Shown: positions 7,861-16,378 of the stretch, one piece after another
Layout of the letters: every line of letters begins with the position of its first letter
Numbering within the stretch: the stretch's first letter is position 1
NCBI RefSeq assembly: GCF_000470655.1
Contig: NC_021921.1
Location: forward strand, 1,860,001-1,924,000
From: Halorhabdus tiamatea SARL4B
GTDB taxonomy: Archaea; Halobacteriota; Halobacteria; Halobacteriales; Haloarculaceae
Length of the DNA stretch: 64,000 nucleotides
Reading direction: 5' to 3'
Program-made: the position numbers and the translations under genes
Notes under the pieces: generated by a model
The model's database searches: none
What the model was told of the DNA's origin: nothing
Seen by the model: only the letters and a program-made list of their open reading frames with translations

Positions 7861-8289
7861 CTATTCGTCGCTTTCGTCGTCTCCCGCGTCGTCTCTCTCC
7901 TCGTCTGCGGATTCGAGTTCACTCCGGATCTCTGGAACAGTTCCCGCAAGGTCGCTCACTTGCTCGCGAGCGGCCGAGAGGTCGGCGATGAGATCCTCGA
8001 CGGCCTCGATATCGTCCTCCAGATCGCCGGCATCGTCGAAGGCATCGGCACGTTCGCCCATCGTGTACCACTTCTTGGCGTCCCGGAGGTGGGTCTCTGC
8101 CTCACCCGGGTCCAGCCCCGACCGAAGGGCATTCAGGACACCGAGCGTGTTGTCGGCCTCGACGTCCCAGACGTCGTCGGGGTCGGGCAGCGCCTCGCGG
8201 GCCGCGTCGAGGTGTTCCTCGACGTCGCTGCGCATTTCGGTCGCCGCTTCGCCGAAGAGATCGTCGTCGTCGAGTGTTGATTGACTCAT
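7861..8289 (-). CDS. Haloarchaeal acidic coiled protein, DUF5790-like
   Basis: The 142-residue, extremely acidic, helix-rich protein begins MSQSTLDDDDLFGEAATEM. A conserved-looking core follows around residues 38-75 (WDVEADNTLGVLNALRSGL, AETHLRDAKKWYTMGERAD). The C-terminal tail is low-complexity Glu/Asp/Ser. The pattern matches a haloarchaea-restricted family of unknown function (DUF5790, from memory). ATG at 8287-8289 is preferred to the GTG two codons upstream. It converges with the creatininase-family gene, the stops being 4 bp apart. No catalytic motif is visible. Confidence 0.75.
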   Translation of the reverse strand: MSQSTLDDDDLFGEAATEMRSDVEEHLDAAREALPDPDDVWDVEADNTLGVLNALRSGLDPGEAETHLRDAKKWYTMGERADAFDDAGDLEDDIEAVEDLIADLSAAREQVSDLAGTVPEIRSELESADEERDDAGDDESDE

Positions 8290-8347
8290 AGACACCTCTT
8301 CACACGCTCTCGGTTAAAAGATTGCCCGAAATTCAGGGGCCATTCCC

Positions 8348-9388
8348 TCAATCAGCGCCCGAGGGACGCCGGTCGGCGAGGACGTCGAAGTCGGCGTTGG
8401 TGTCCCCGAGCACTAACAGCGCGAACTGGCGGTGAAACACCCGGATCGGAACGTAGATCGCGGCTGCTGCGACGAAAAGAACGAGAAGATACGCCCCGAA
8501 CAGAACCGCGAGCACTGCGATCGCTGCGGCCGTAATCACGCCGCCCTGGAGCGCGCCGACGCCGACGACCACGGCGACGACGGCGAACGGAATCAAGAGT
8601 GCGACGGCGGCGATCCCGAGGACGATACTCCCGACGATCCCCGTGACGATGTGCAGGCCGAAGGCCACCAGCACGTACGCGCCGTACTCTTTCCACTGGC
8701 CGGTGAGCGTCGGCCAGAACCGCCGCCAGCCGGCGATGACGCCGCGATCTTCACGGAGCATGATCGGGACGACGAACTCGGTGGTGAAGCCGTTGGCCAG
8801 TGCAACTGGAATCCCGACGACGAACCCGAGCGGAAGGAGGACGAGGACACCCACGACGATCCGGGCGATCGACGGCGAGACGGCTTCGCCCGCGAACAGC
8901 GCCGCGATCACGTCACCGAACAATAGCAAGAACGCCCCGCCGAAGATCGCAAACGCCACAGCCCCGAGAACGAGCCGAAAGGCGAACAGCCGGAGTCCGC
9001 GACCGATGTAATGGCCGAAGTACGCCCGGACGTTGATCTCGGCGCTCGACAGCGACTCGACGAAGACGAACTCCATGATCGCGCCGATCGCGCCGACGAC
9101 GAGCCCGAGGAGGACGAGCACGGCGATGACGCCGAGAACGACGGCCACCGCAGTCGCCGTGAGTTCCGGCAACTCGATGCTGAATTCCGGGATCGAGTCA
9201 CCGGGGACCGACCCAGCACTGGCGGGGGCGTTTCCGGTCGTCGAGAAGACACTCCCGCCGCCGCTCCCCCCGAGCAGGAAGAAGACGATCACGGCGAGGC
9301 GGGCCCACCGGCCGCCGTCGAAGGGCAGGAGGAACGAGCGAGTCATGTCGACGGCGTCGTCGATGCGGTCGATCGCTGCGAGAGCCAT
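8348..9388 (-). CDS. Haloarchaeal multi-span membrane protein (DUF7544-like)
   Basis: The product has about 346 residues starting MALAAIDRIDDAVDMTRSFL. A Gly/Ser-rich extracellular loop (around 45-75) is followed by about six transmembrane segments, the last near residue 310. A charged loop AGWRRFWPTLTGQWKEYGAY lies near residue 222. This organisation resembles large Gly-rich membrane proteins common in haloarchaea with no known function. The frame continues upstream to 9409, but ATG at 9386-9388 fits the conserved start better. It is a single gene with no informative neighbours. Confidence 0.72.
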   Translation of the reverse strand: MALAAIDRIDDAVDMTRSFLLPFDGGRWARLAVIVFFLLGGSGGGSVFSTTGNAPASAGSVPGDSIPEFSIELPELTATAVAVVLGVIAVLVLLGLVVGAIGAIMEFVFVESLSSAEINVRAYFGHYIGRGLRLFAFRLVLGAVAFAIFGGAFLLLFGDVIAALFAGEAVSPSIARIVVGVLVLLPLGFVVGIPVALANGFTTEFVVPIMLREDRGVIAGWRRFWPTLTGQWKEYGAYVLVAFGLHIVTGIVGSIVLGIAAVALLIPFAVVAVVVGVGALQGGVITAAAIAVLAVLFGAYLLVLFVAAAAIYVPIRVFHRQFALLVLGDTNADFDVLADRRPSGAD

Positions 9389-9439
9389 ACCTGTGGGGTC
9401 CGTCCCCATGGGACTTAGCTCTAGGCCGTCAGGAGGCCA

Positions 9440-9790
9440 TTACGCCGGTTCCTCGACGTCGACCAGCCGCATCCGGGGATAGCCCTCGTCCATCTCCATG
9501 ACAGCGGTCGCCTCCAGTCCCTCGTAGCCCACCACGATCTCGACATCGGCGAACTCGCCGGTGAACTCCGTGTAGCCGACGTCCGGGTCGACTGCCGCCT
9601 CGATGGCTTCGGTCTTCATCGCGACGGTCACCGCCTCGCAGTGTGGCTGGTTCTCGATCGCACTCTCGATGGCGTTCGCGAGATCAGTCGCGCTCGCGGA
9701 GCTGATCGGCGTGCCCGCGAACTGATGATAGAGCGCGCCGAACTTGATCCCGAGTTCGAACGTCGCCCGGTGGGCGTCGGTCGGTTCCAT
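9440..9790 (-). CDS. mptD: Archaeal dihydroneopterin aldolase (MptD family)
   Basis: The 116-residue protein has the features of the archaeal MptD/DUF381 family: FELGIKFGALYHQFAGTPIS near residue 11, IESAIENQPHCEAVTVAM near 41 and YTEFTGEFADVEIVVGYEGL near 74. The methanocaldococcal member converts dihydroneopterin to 6-hydroxymethyl-dihydropterin in tetrahydromethanopterin synthesis. In haloarchaea the same activity would feed folate-type cofactor synthesis. Length matches the family. It is transcribed alone, 50 bp downstream of the membrane-protein start on the same strand. Confidence 0.82.
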   Translation of the reverse strand: MEPTDAHRATFELGIKFGALYHQFAGTPISSASATDLANAIESAIENQPHCEAVTVAMKTEAIEAAVDPDVGYTEFTGEFADVEIVVGYEGLEATAVMEMDEGYPRMRLVDVEEPA

Positions 9791-9864
9791 ACCCTCTCTG
9801 GGGCCGGCGACGGCTAAAACGTTGGCCGACGACGGGCAACCCGCTCACCGCGCGAACGACGGCC

Positions 9865-10854
9865 TCACCACCGATGGTGAACGTGGTCGTAGAGGTGCGC
9901 CTCGTAGATGTCCCGGACTGCGCCGTGGGTCTCGTGGGAGAGCTCGGGGAAGTCCGCCGCGGCGGCGTTGGCCTCGACGTGGTCGGGTGAGGTCGAACCA
10001 GGGATCACCGTCGAAACGGCGTCGTGGTCGAGAATCCACCGGAGCGTGAACTGCGCCATCGACATCTCCTCGGGGACGTACGGCCGCAGGTCGTCGACGG
10101 CCTCGAGACCGGCCTCGAAGGGCACGCCGGCGAACGTCTCGCCGCCCGCGCGGCCGATCCCGGCGTCGACGCCACCCTCGGCGGCGCTCCGGCGGTGATC
10201 GTCCTCGTCGAAGTCCTCGATCCCGTCGAAGGCGTCGGCGAGCAGCCCGGAAGCCAGCGGGACGCGCGCGATGATGCCGACGTCGTTGGCTTTGGCCCGC
10301 TCGAAGAACCGCTCGGCCGGTCGGTGACGGAACGGGTTGAAGATGAGCTGGACCGTCTCGACGACGTCGTACTCGATGGCTTTGTCCGCTTCCTCGACCT
10401 TCTCGACGCTGACGCCCGCGTGGGCGATCTCGCCTTCCTCGCGGAGTGCTTCCAGCGTCTCGAACGTGCTGGGATCGTAGAAGGCCTGTGTCTCCGGGCA
10501 GTGCAACTGCACGAGGTCGAGCGTCTCGACGCCGAGGCGCTCCTGCGAACCCGCGATGGATTCCCGGAGGCCCGCTTCGGAGTGGCCGCCGTCCTCGTCG
10601 GGGGCGGCCTTCGTCGGGACGAAGATTCCATCGCGACCGCGTTCATCGAGCACCTCCCCGATGAGGCGCTCGGCGCGGCCGCCACCGTAAACTTCGGCGG
10701 TGTCGATCAGATTGACGTCCGCGTCCAGCGCGGTTCGAATCGCTTCTTTTGCCTGTTCGTCGCTGACGTCGCTCCAGACGGGACCGACGTTCCACGTGCC
10801 GAGACCGACCGCCGAGACGTCGATTTGGGTCGATCCGAAAGTTCGGTACTCCAT
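9865..10854 (-). CDS. Aldo/keto reductase
   Basis: The 329-residue TIM-barrel oxidoreductase has the catalytic tetrad of the family: Asp and Tyr in LIDTAEVYGGGRAERLIGE (near 45-65), Lys in VPTKAAPD (near 80) and His in LVQLHCPETQ (near 112). A C-terminal NADPH-binding segment with VIPGSTSPDHVEAN follows. The first ATG of the frame is 10917, but ATG at 10854 gives MEYRTFGSTQIDVSAVGLGTW, the canonical AKR start, so the shorter form is used. The substrate is unknown; such enzymes reduce sugars and aldehydes, including methylglyoxal, which is made by the mgsA product of this genome (a speculative link). Confidence 0.9.
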   Translation of the reverse strand: MEYRTFGSTQIDVSAVGLGTWNVGPVWSDVSDEQAKEAIRTALDADVNLIDTAEVYGGGRAERLIGEVLDERGRDGIFVPTKAAPDEDGGHSEAGLRESIAGSQERLGVETLDLVQLHCPETQAFYDPSTFETLEALREEGEIAHAGVSVEKVEEADKAIEYDVVETVQLIFNPFRHRPAERFFERAKANDVGIIARVPLASGLLADAFDGIEDFDEDDHRRSAAEGGVDAGIGRAGGETFAGVPFEAGLEAVDDLRPYVPEEMSMAQFTLRWILDHDAVSTVIPGSTSPDHVEANAAAADFPELSHETHGAVRDIYEAHLYDHVHHRW

Positions 10855-10989
10855 AGCGTCACAGACGACGGCCGGGGCGAAAAACCCCGGGATTGAGCGG
10901 TGACCAGATTCGCCCATGACGGCTGAATAGTGCTATTCCGTCGTCTACAGCTCGAAAGGGGCCGCTCACTCGACCTGGCCCGGACGAAG

Positions 10990-11080
10990 CAAGGACCCGA
11001 ACGAAGTGAGGGCCGCAGCGAGCGCGTGGCCGAGCAGAGCGAGGCCACGTCTACTCGAACGGGGAGCGAAGCGACCCGTG
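10990..11080. repeat. Three GNA-type hairpins in the leader of ileS
   Basis: The 375-bp gap between the reductase and ileS holds no gene. It contains three hairpin cores: GAACGAAGTGA at 10999-11009 (3-bp stem, then a mismatch), GAGCAGAGCGA at 11032-11042 (8-bp stem, the last pair a wobble) and GAGCGAAGCGA at 11064-11074 (5-bp stem). They are the same type as those beside the tRNA genes. The stretch 11100-11229 just before the start is more AT-rich and presumably holds the ileS promoter. Confidence 0.78.
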
Positions 11081-11229
11081 AGAGTCCCGGACAGTCGAGC
11101 GAGCGGGGCTTTCTTGCTGTTCGCAACTGTGCTTCCAACGCAGCCTACATCCCAACAAACAATCTCAACGCGAACGGTTCCCATGACGGGATCGATTTGC
11201 CTTTAATCCCGGCGGCGGTGTGATCAGGT

Positions 11230-14200
11230 ATGACAGACGCCGAGGACCGCGACCCGCCGACGTACGAGCGATTCGGCGAGGTGGCCGATCAGTACGACCC
11301 CGACAGCGTCCGTGATCGGGTGTTCGCCCACTGGGACGCCGTCAACGCCTACGAGCAGACCAAAGAACACCGCGCCGATGGTGAGGACTTCTTCTTCGTC
11401 GACGGGCCGCCCTACACCTCCGGGGCGGCCCACATGGGCACCACCTGGAACAAGACACTGAAGGACGCCTATATCCGGTACCTCCGCATGCAGGGCTACG
11501 ACGTGACTGACCGGCCGGGCTACGACATGCACGGCCTGCCCATCGAGACGAAAGTCGAGGAGAAACTCGACTTCGAGAACAAAAAGGACATTCGGGAGTT
11601 CGGCGAGGAGAACTTCATCGACGAGTGCAAGGCCTTCGCCGAGGAGCAACTCGAGGGCCTGCAGGAAGACTTCAAGTCCTTCGGCGTCTGGATGGACTGG
11701 GACGACCCGTACAAGACGGTCAGCCCCGAGTACATGGAGGCCGCCTGGTGGGGTTTCGAGCAAGCCCACGAGAAGGGACTGGTCGAGCAGGGCAAGCGCT
11801 CGATCTCACAGTGTCCCCGGTGTGAGACCGCCATCGCCAATAACGAGGTCGAGTACGAGGACGTCTCCGACCCGTCGATCTACGTCAAATTCGACCTCAC
11901 CGATCGCGAAGGAAGCCTCGTCATCTGGACGACGACACCCTGGACGATCCCCGCCAACACCTTCGTCGCCGTCGACGAGGGCCTGACCTACCAGGGCGTC
12001 CGGGCCGAGAAGGACGGTGAAACGGAAGTCCTGTGGATCGCCGAGTCCTGCGTCGAGGACGTCCTCTCGAAGGGGCGGTACGACGACTACGAGGTCGTCG
12101 ACGAGGCGACCGGCGAGGAGATGGTCGGCTGGGAATACGAGCACCCACTTCGCGAGGAAGTCCCGGACGCGCCCGAGGGCGAGGACGCGCTACAGGTCTA
12201 CACCGCCGACTACGTCGAGGCCGACCGGACCGGCCTGGTCCACTCCGCGCCGGGACACGGTGAGGAGGACTTCGAGCGCGGCCAGGAGTTGGGGCTGGAC
12301 GTCTTCTGTCCGGTCGGCGGCGACGGTGTCTACGACGAGGCGGCCGGGAAGTACGCCGGCGAGTTCGTCAAGGACGCCGACACAGCGATCATGGACGACC
12401 TCGACGCGAACGGCAACCTCCTCTCGCGCGGAACGACCCACCACAGCTACGGCCACTGCTGGCGCTGCGATACGGGCATCATCCAGATCGTCACCGACCA
12501 GTGGTTCATCACAGTCACCGACATCAAAGACGAGATGCTCGAGAACATCGCGGACAGCGAGTGGCACCCCGACTGGGCGCGGGACAACCGCTTCCGTGAT
12601 TTCGTCGAGGAGGCCCCTGACTGGAACGTCTCCCGGCAGCGCTACTGGGGGATTCCGATCCCGATCTGGACGGCTGAGGACTGGGACGGATCCATGGACG
12701 ACGCCATCGTGATCGGCGACCGGGAGGAACTCGCCGAGCGCGTGGATCAGGACGTCGATCCGGAAAACGTCGACCTCCACAAGGGGACCGTCGACGACCT
12801 GACGATCACCGAAGACGGCCGGACCTACGAGCGCGTGCCGGACGTCTTCGACGTCTGGCTCGACTCCTCGGTCGCCTCGTGGGGCACCCTCGACTACCCC
12901 GAAAACGAGGCGGACTTCGAGGAGTTGTGGCCGGCGGACCTCATCATGGAAGCCCACGACCAGACGCGCGGGTGGTTCTGGTCCCAGTTAGGGATGGGAA
13001 CCGCGGCGGTCGGCGAGATCCCCTACGACGAGGTGCTGATGCACGGCTACGCCCTGATGCCCGACGGCCGCGGGATGTCCAAGTCCAAGGGCATCACCGT
13101 CGAGCCACAGGAAGCGATCTCCGAGGGCGGCGCGGACCCGATGCGGGCGTTCCTCCTCTCTCAGAACCCCCAGGGCGAGGACATGCGCTTCTCCTGGGAC
13201 GGGATGGACTCGATGGGGCGCAACCTCAACATCCTCTGGAACGTCTTCCGGTTCCCGCTGCCGTACATGCGGATGGACGGGTTCAGCCCCGATGAAACGA
13301 CCGTCGCTGACGTCGACCTCGAAGAAATCGACGAGTGGGTGCTCTCCCGGCTCCAGACCGTCGAGGCCGAGATGGGCGCACACTTCGAGGACCGCCGCCA
13401 GGACCGCGCCATCCAGGCGCTGATGGACTTCGTCGTCGAGGACGTCTCCCGCTTTTACGTCCAGGCCGTCCGCGATCGCGTCTGGGCGGAGGGCGAGGAC
13501 GGCTCGAAGTCGGCCGCCTACGCCACGCTCTATCGCGTTCTCGAGGAGACCGTCGCGCTGCTGGCACCCTTTACGCCCTTCATCGCCGAGGAGATCTACC
13601 AGTACCTCACCGGCGACGCCGGCTTCGACACCGTCCACATGTGCGACTGGCCCGAGCCCGACGGGAACCTGCGTGACGTCAGCCTCGAGAACGAGATTTC
13701 GGTCGTCCGGGCCGCCGAAGAGGCCGGCTCGAACGCTCGCCAGCAGGCCGAGCGCAAGCTCCGGTGGCCGGTCAAGCGCGTCGTCGTCGACGTCGACGAC
13801 CAGGAGGTCGGCGGGTCGATAGAGTTGCAGGCCGACCTGCTGGCCGACCGCCTGAACGCCCGCGAGATCGAGGTCGTCGATCCCGAGGAGGCGTGGGGTG
13901 AACTCACCTACAGCGCCGAGGCCGACATGAGCAAACTCGGCCCGGCCTTCGGCGACGAGGCGGGAGCCATCATGAACGCTCTCAACGACGCCAGCGTCGC
14001 CGAGCCGTCGATCGAAGCCCTCGAATCGGCCGTCGCGAACGAGCTGGGTCGGGGCGTCGACCTCACGGCGGAGATGGTCGAGTTCGTCCGCAACACGCCC
14101 ACGGGCGTCGCGAGCACGGAGTTCGAAGCCTTAGAGGGTGGCGGCGTGGTCTACGTCGATACGACCCTCACCGAGGACATCGAGAGCGAGGGCTATGCCC

Positions 14201-14436
14201 GCGAGGTCGTCCGGCGCGTTCAGGAGATGCGCAAGGACCTCGATCTGGCGATGGACGCCCGGATCCGCGTCGAGTACGAGATCGAAGACGATCGCGTCGA
14301 AGGGCTGGTCGAAGAACGCGAGGGTCTGATCGCCGAGGAAGTCCGGGCCGATTCGTTCGGCAAGGTCGAGGACGGCTACCGCAAGGAATGGGAAGTAGAA
14401 GGCGTCAAAGCGGAGATTGCGGTCGAAGAAGTCTAA
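11230..14436 (+). CDS. ileS: Isoleucyl-tRNA synthetase
   Basis: The 1068-residue class Ia synthetase charges tRNA-Ile. The HIGH-type signature is HMGT within PPYTSGAAHMGTTWNKTLKD (near 58-77), and the KMSKS-type signature is GMSKSKGI near residue 615. Two Cys pairs, CPRCETAI near 195 and CWRCDTGII near 415, lie in the connective-peptide editing region. The anticodon-binding domain follows from about 690. Length fits archaeal IleRS (about 1050). The start at 11230 gives MTDAEDRDPPTYERFGEVAD. The gene is single; its upstream region carries tRNA-associated hairpins, described separately. Confidence 0.97.
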   Translation: MTDAEDRDPPTYERFGEVADQYDPDSVRDRVFAHWDAVNAYEQTKEHRADGEDFFFVDGPPYTSGAAHMGTTWNKTLKDAYIRYLRMQGYDVTDRPGYDMHGLPIETKVEEKLDFENKKDIREFGEENFIDECKAFAEEQLEGLQEDFKSFGVWMDWDDPYKTVSPEYMEAAWWGFEQAHEKGLVEQGKRSISQCPRCETAIANNEVEYEDVSDPSIYVKFDLTDREGSLVIWTTTPWTIPANTFVAVDEGLTYQGVRAEKDGETEVLWIAESCVEDVLSKGRYDDYEVVDEATGEEMVGWEYEHPLREEVPDAPEGEDALQVYTADYVEADRTGLVHSAPGHGEEDFERGQELGLDVFCPVGGDGVYDEAAGKYAGEFVKDADTAIMDDLDANGNLLSRGTTHHSYGHCWRCDTGIIQIVTDQWFITVTDIKDEMLENIADSEWHPDWARDNRFRDFVEEAPDWNVSRQRYWGIPIPIWTAEDWDGSMDDAIVIGDREELAERVDQDVDPENVDLHKGTVDDLTITEDGRTYERVPDVFDVWLDSSVASWGTLDYPENEADFEELWPADLIMEAHDQTRGWFWSQLGMGTAAVGEIPYDEVLMHGYALMPDGRGMSKSKGITVEPQEAISEGGADPMRAFLLSQNPQGEDMRFSWDGMDSMGRNLNILWNVFRFPLPYMRMDGFSPDETTVADVDLEEIDEWVLSRLQTVEAEMGAHFEDRRQDRAIQALMDFVVEDVSRFYVQAVRDRVWAEGEDGSKSAAYATLYRVLEETVALLAPFTPFIAEEIYQYLTGDAGFDTVHMCDWPEPDGNLRDVSLENEISVVRAAEEAGSNARQQAERKLRWPVKRVVVDVDDQEVGGSIELQADLLADRLNAREIEVVDPEEAWGELTYSAEADMSKLGPAFGDEAGAIMNALNDASVAEPSIEALESAVANELGRGVDLTAEMVEFVRNTPTGVASTEFEALEGGGVVYVDTTLTEDIESEGYAREVVRRVQEMRKDLDLAMDARIRVEYEIEDDRVEGLVEEREGLIAEEVRADSFGKVEDGYRKEWEVEGVKAEIAVEEV

Positions 14437-14498
14437 TCACCCAGTTCTGTAAACAATTCCTCAGTTCGTGTCTCCGAAATTCAGTACCTTGCAACCGA

Positions 14499-14675
14499 GA
14501 CGCCGTCGACGGGCCGGTCGTGACGACGACCGATGTCGGGGACGTCCTCGGGATCACGACCGAGGCCGCCCGCGGAAAGCTCAACGAGCTCGTCGGCAAC
14601 GGTATCCTCCGGCGACGCAAGACCGGACGGACGGTCGTCTACTGGGAGACTAAAGAGCGGGACAGCGACGACTGA
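14499..14675 (+). pseudogene. Remnant of a winged-helix regulator
   Basis: The frame encodes a typical wHTH end: DVGDVLGITTEAARGKLNELV then GILRRRKTGRTVVYWET, that is helix-turn-helix plus beta-wing. There is no convincing start. The segment just upstream is short, lacks homology to a domain and runs into the end of ileS. GTG at 14520 would allow a 51-residue protein. I read this as the truncated 3' part of a lost regulator, although a genuine mini-regulator cannot be excluded. Confidence 0.5.
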
Positions 14676-14714
14676 ACGGACGGCGACTCCGCGTAGGACC
14701 AATAGCACCAGGCG

Positions 14715-15113
14715 TCAGCTGTCAGTCGGATCCAGCGGCGGACACGCGCTGTCCTCGACGCCGAAGGAGTCGATCTTCGAGGAGAAGTGCCGGTAGGCGC
14801 GCTCGACGCAGTCCTCCATGTGATCGGCCACCTCGTCGGGGTCGGTCGCCTCGTAGACGGCCGGCTGCTGGGCCGCACTCGGGCGGGCCACCTCCTCGAC
14901 GAGACCGTGTTCGGCGAGCGTATCGAGATACCGGTAGGCCGTCGCGAGCGCACAGTCGACCTTCCCGGTGAGTTCTTCGGCGCTCAACGGCCCCTCGGCC
15001 TCGAGCAGCTCCCGATAGACGGCCTGCTCGGACGTATTGAGCCCGAAGACGCGCTCGAGCGCCCTGTCTGCGGTCGTCTCGGTGACCACCATCTCCTGGA
15101 TCGGCTGTGCCAT
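14715..15113 (-). CDS. TrmB-like winged-helix transcriptional regulator
   Basis: The 132-residue DNA-binding protein has a helix-turn-helix in the middle (EQAVYRELLEAEGPLSAEELTG then ALATAYRYLDTLAEHGLVEEV, about residues 32-80) and a helical C-terminus. This is the pattern of small TrmB or HTH-type regulators of haloarchaea. I chose ATG at 15111-15113 (MAQPIQEMVVTE) over the longer frame to 15224, because the upstream part runs through the AT-rich promoter. TATA-like CTTAATATTTGG lies about 25-35 bp upstream, with a perfect 12-bp palindrome just beyond it. The divergent neighbour is an ArsR-type regulator. Confidence 0.78.
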   Translation of the reverse strand: MAQPIQEMVVTETTADRALERVFGLNTSEQAVYRELLEAEGPLSAEELTGKVDCALATAYRYLDTLAEHGLVEEVARPSAAQQPAVYEATDPDEVADHMEDCVERAYRHFSSKIDSFGVEDSACPPLDPTDS

Positions 15114-15153
15114 CGTCGATACTACCGGCCTCTCGTACTTAATATTTGGTTTT

Positions 15154-15165
15154 CCGAATATTCGG
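15154..15165. promoter_or_regulatory. 12-bp palindrome CCGAATATTCGG, candidate operator
   Basis: A perfect palindrome sits immediately upstream of the TATA-like element (15136-15147, minus strand) of the TrmB-like gene and about 100 bp from the divergent ArsR-like start. Either regulator could bind it. The position upstream of TATA would suit an activator or an autoregulatory site. Confidence 0.4.
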
Positions 15166-15266
15166 ATAGTGGGACAGTCGCGACGCCGCTTCGGGAGGTG
15201 GCGAGCGCTCGAGACGGCTTGCACGGAGAAACACGTATCAGTCCCACGGTCCTACGCGTTCCAACG

Positions 15267-15599
15267 ATGATCGAGCTCAGGGAGGATTCGCTGTACGATC
15301 GACAGGCGGATCTCTGTACGGTGTTCTCTAACGCGAAGCGACTCAAGCTGCTCGATCTCCTCAAGGAGGGCGACGAACAGACGGTCTCACAGCTTCAGGA
15401 GGCCACAGGCATCCCCCAGTCGACGGTCTCCCGGCATCTCAAGCTGATGCGTGACCAGGGGGTCGTCGAGAAGCGAAACGACGGCGTCCACAGCTACTAC
15501 ACCCTGCGAGACGAACGCGTCGCGACGAGTATGGAACTGATGCGCGACGTCCTGATCGACCGACTCGAACACGACGATCAGCTCGCTGTCACCGAGTAA
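15267..15599 (+). CDS. ArsR-family winged-helix regulator
   Basis: The 110-residue protein has a compact ArsR fold: LCTVFSNAKRLKLLDLLKEG near residues 16-35, recognition helix PQSTVSRHLKLMRDQGVVEK near 51-70 and wing DGVHSYYTLRDERV. No obvious metal-binding Cys cluster is present, so the inducer is unknown. ATG at 15267 is preferred to the frame's much earlier start because the upstream part is antisense to the TrmB-like gene. A disrupted ZIP metal transporter gene lies about 260 bp downstream on the same strand; a regulatory link is possible but unproven. Confidence 0.85.
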   Translation: MIELREDSLYDRQADLCTVFSNAKRLKLLDLLKEGDEQTVSQLQEATGIPQSTVSRHLKLMRDQGVVEKRNDGVHSYYTLRDERVATSMELMRDVLIDRLEHDDQLAVTE

Positions 15600-15854
15600 G
15601 CGTCGCTACGGCGGGACGCTCGATCGCGACAGTCGCCGTTGCTGGAGGCCACGCGGTCTCTGTTCTCGGAGTCGTCCCAAGATTCAGTCAACGCGTGAGA
15701 GGACACTTCGGAGACGCAAGTCCTCGACGGAAACTAAGGGCTGATTATCAAGAGATCTAATATAGATAGTAATTCTTATTAAGATCTGGTTCAATATTAT
15801 TATTGACTTGCCGGACCAACCACCAAGAGACGTTGCGACCGATAGGGACACACC

Positions 15855-16378
15855 ATGACAGGAACGAAAACAGGGCAAACACGACGGGATCGCATCGCAC
15901 TGGGCGTCAGCGCTGTCACCGCGATCCTCTTCGTCGGCGTGCTGGCGGCCGGAATAGTAACGGGACGCACGACGCTCGTCGTCGTCGTGAGCTTTGGTTT
16001 CCTCGCGATGGCCGCGGGCGTGACGATCAGCCTCTTCGCTGACTTCAGCACACCCAACCGCCAGGTCTGGGGCTACGGTCTCGCCAGCGGTGCGATGCTC
16101 GCGAGCGCCGCGGCCCTGCTCGCACCGAAAGCCATCGGCCGCCACCCGGAGTACGGCGGGTTCGCCATCGCACTGGGGTATCTCCTGGGATACGCCGGCC
16201 ACGAACTCGGCTACTTCGTCACCCACTACGACCTCCCGCTGAACGCCGCCGTGAGTGAACTCACGCTGCACGCCCTCGCTGCAGGGTCGATCATGGGCGT
16301 CGTCTACGGCTCGATACCCGATCTCTCGGCGCTGTTCGGCTTTGGCATTCTCGCCCACAAGTTCCCGGCTGGCTTTAC
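15855..16378 (+). pseudogene. ZIP-type metal transporter, 5' part (disrupted by IS)
   Basis: The frame encodes about 175 residues of a polytopic protein with hydrophobic segments near 15-40, 42-65, 72-95, 105-125, 135-155 and 160-175. HALAAG near 142 and FGILAHKFPAG near 160 are the His-containing motifs of ZIP TM4 and TM5 that line the metal path. Reading then runs into the left end of the TnpB element and stops at 16493. The final ZIP helix is found on the other side of the element. About 60-70 residues (the TM6-7 region) are missing, so insertion was accompanied or followed by deletion. Confidence 0.72.
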
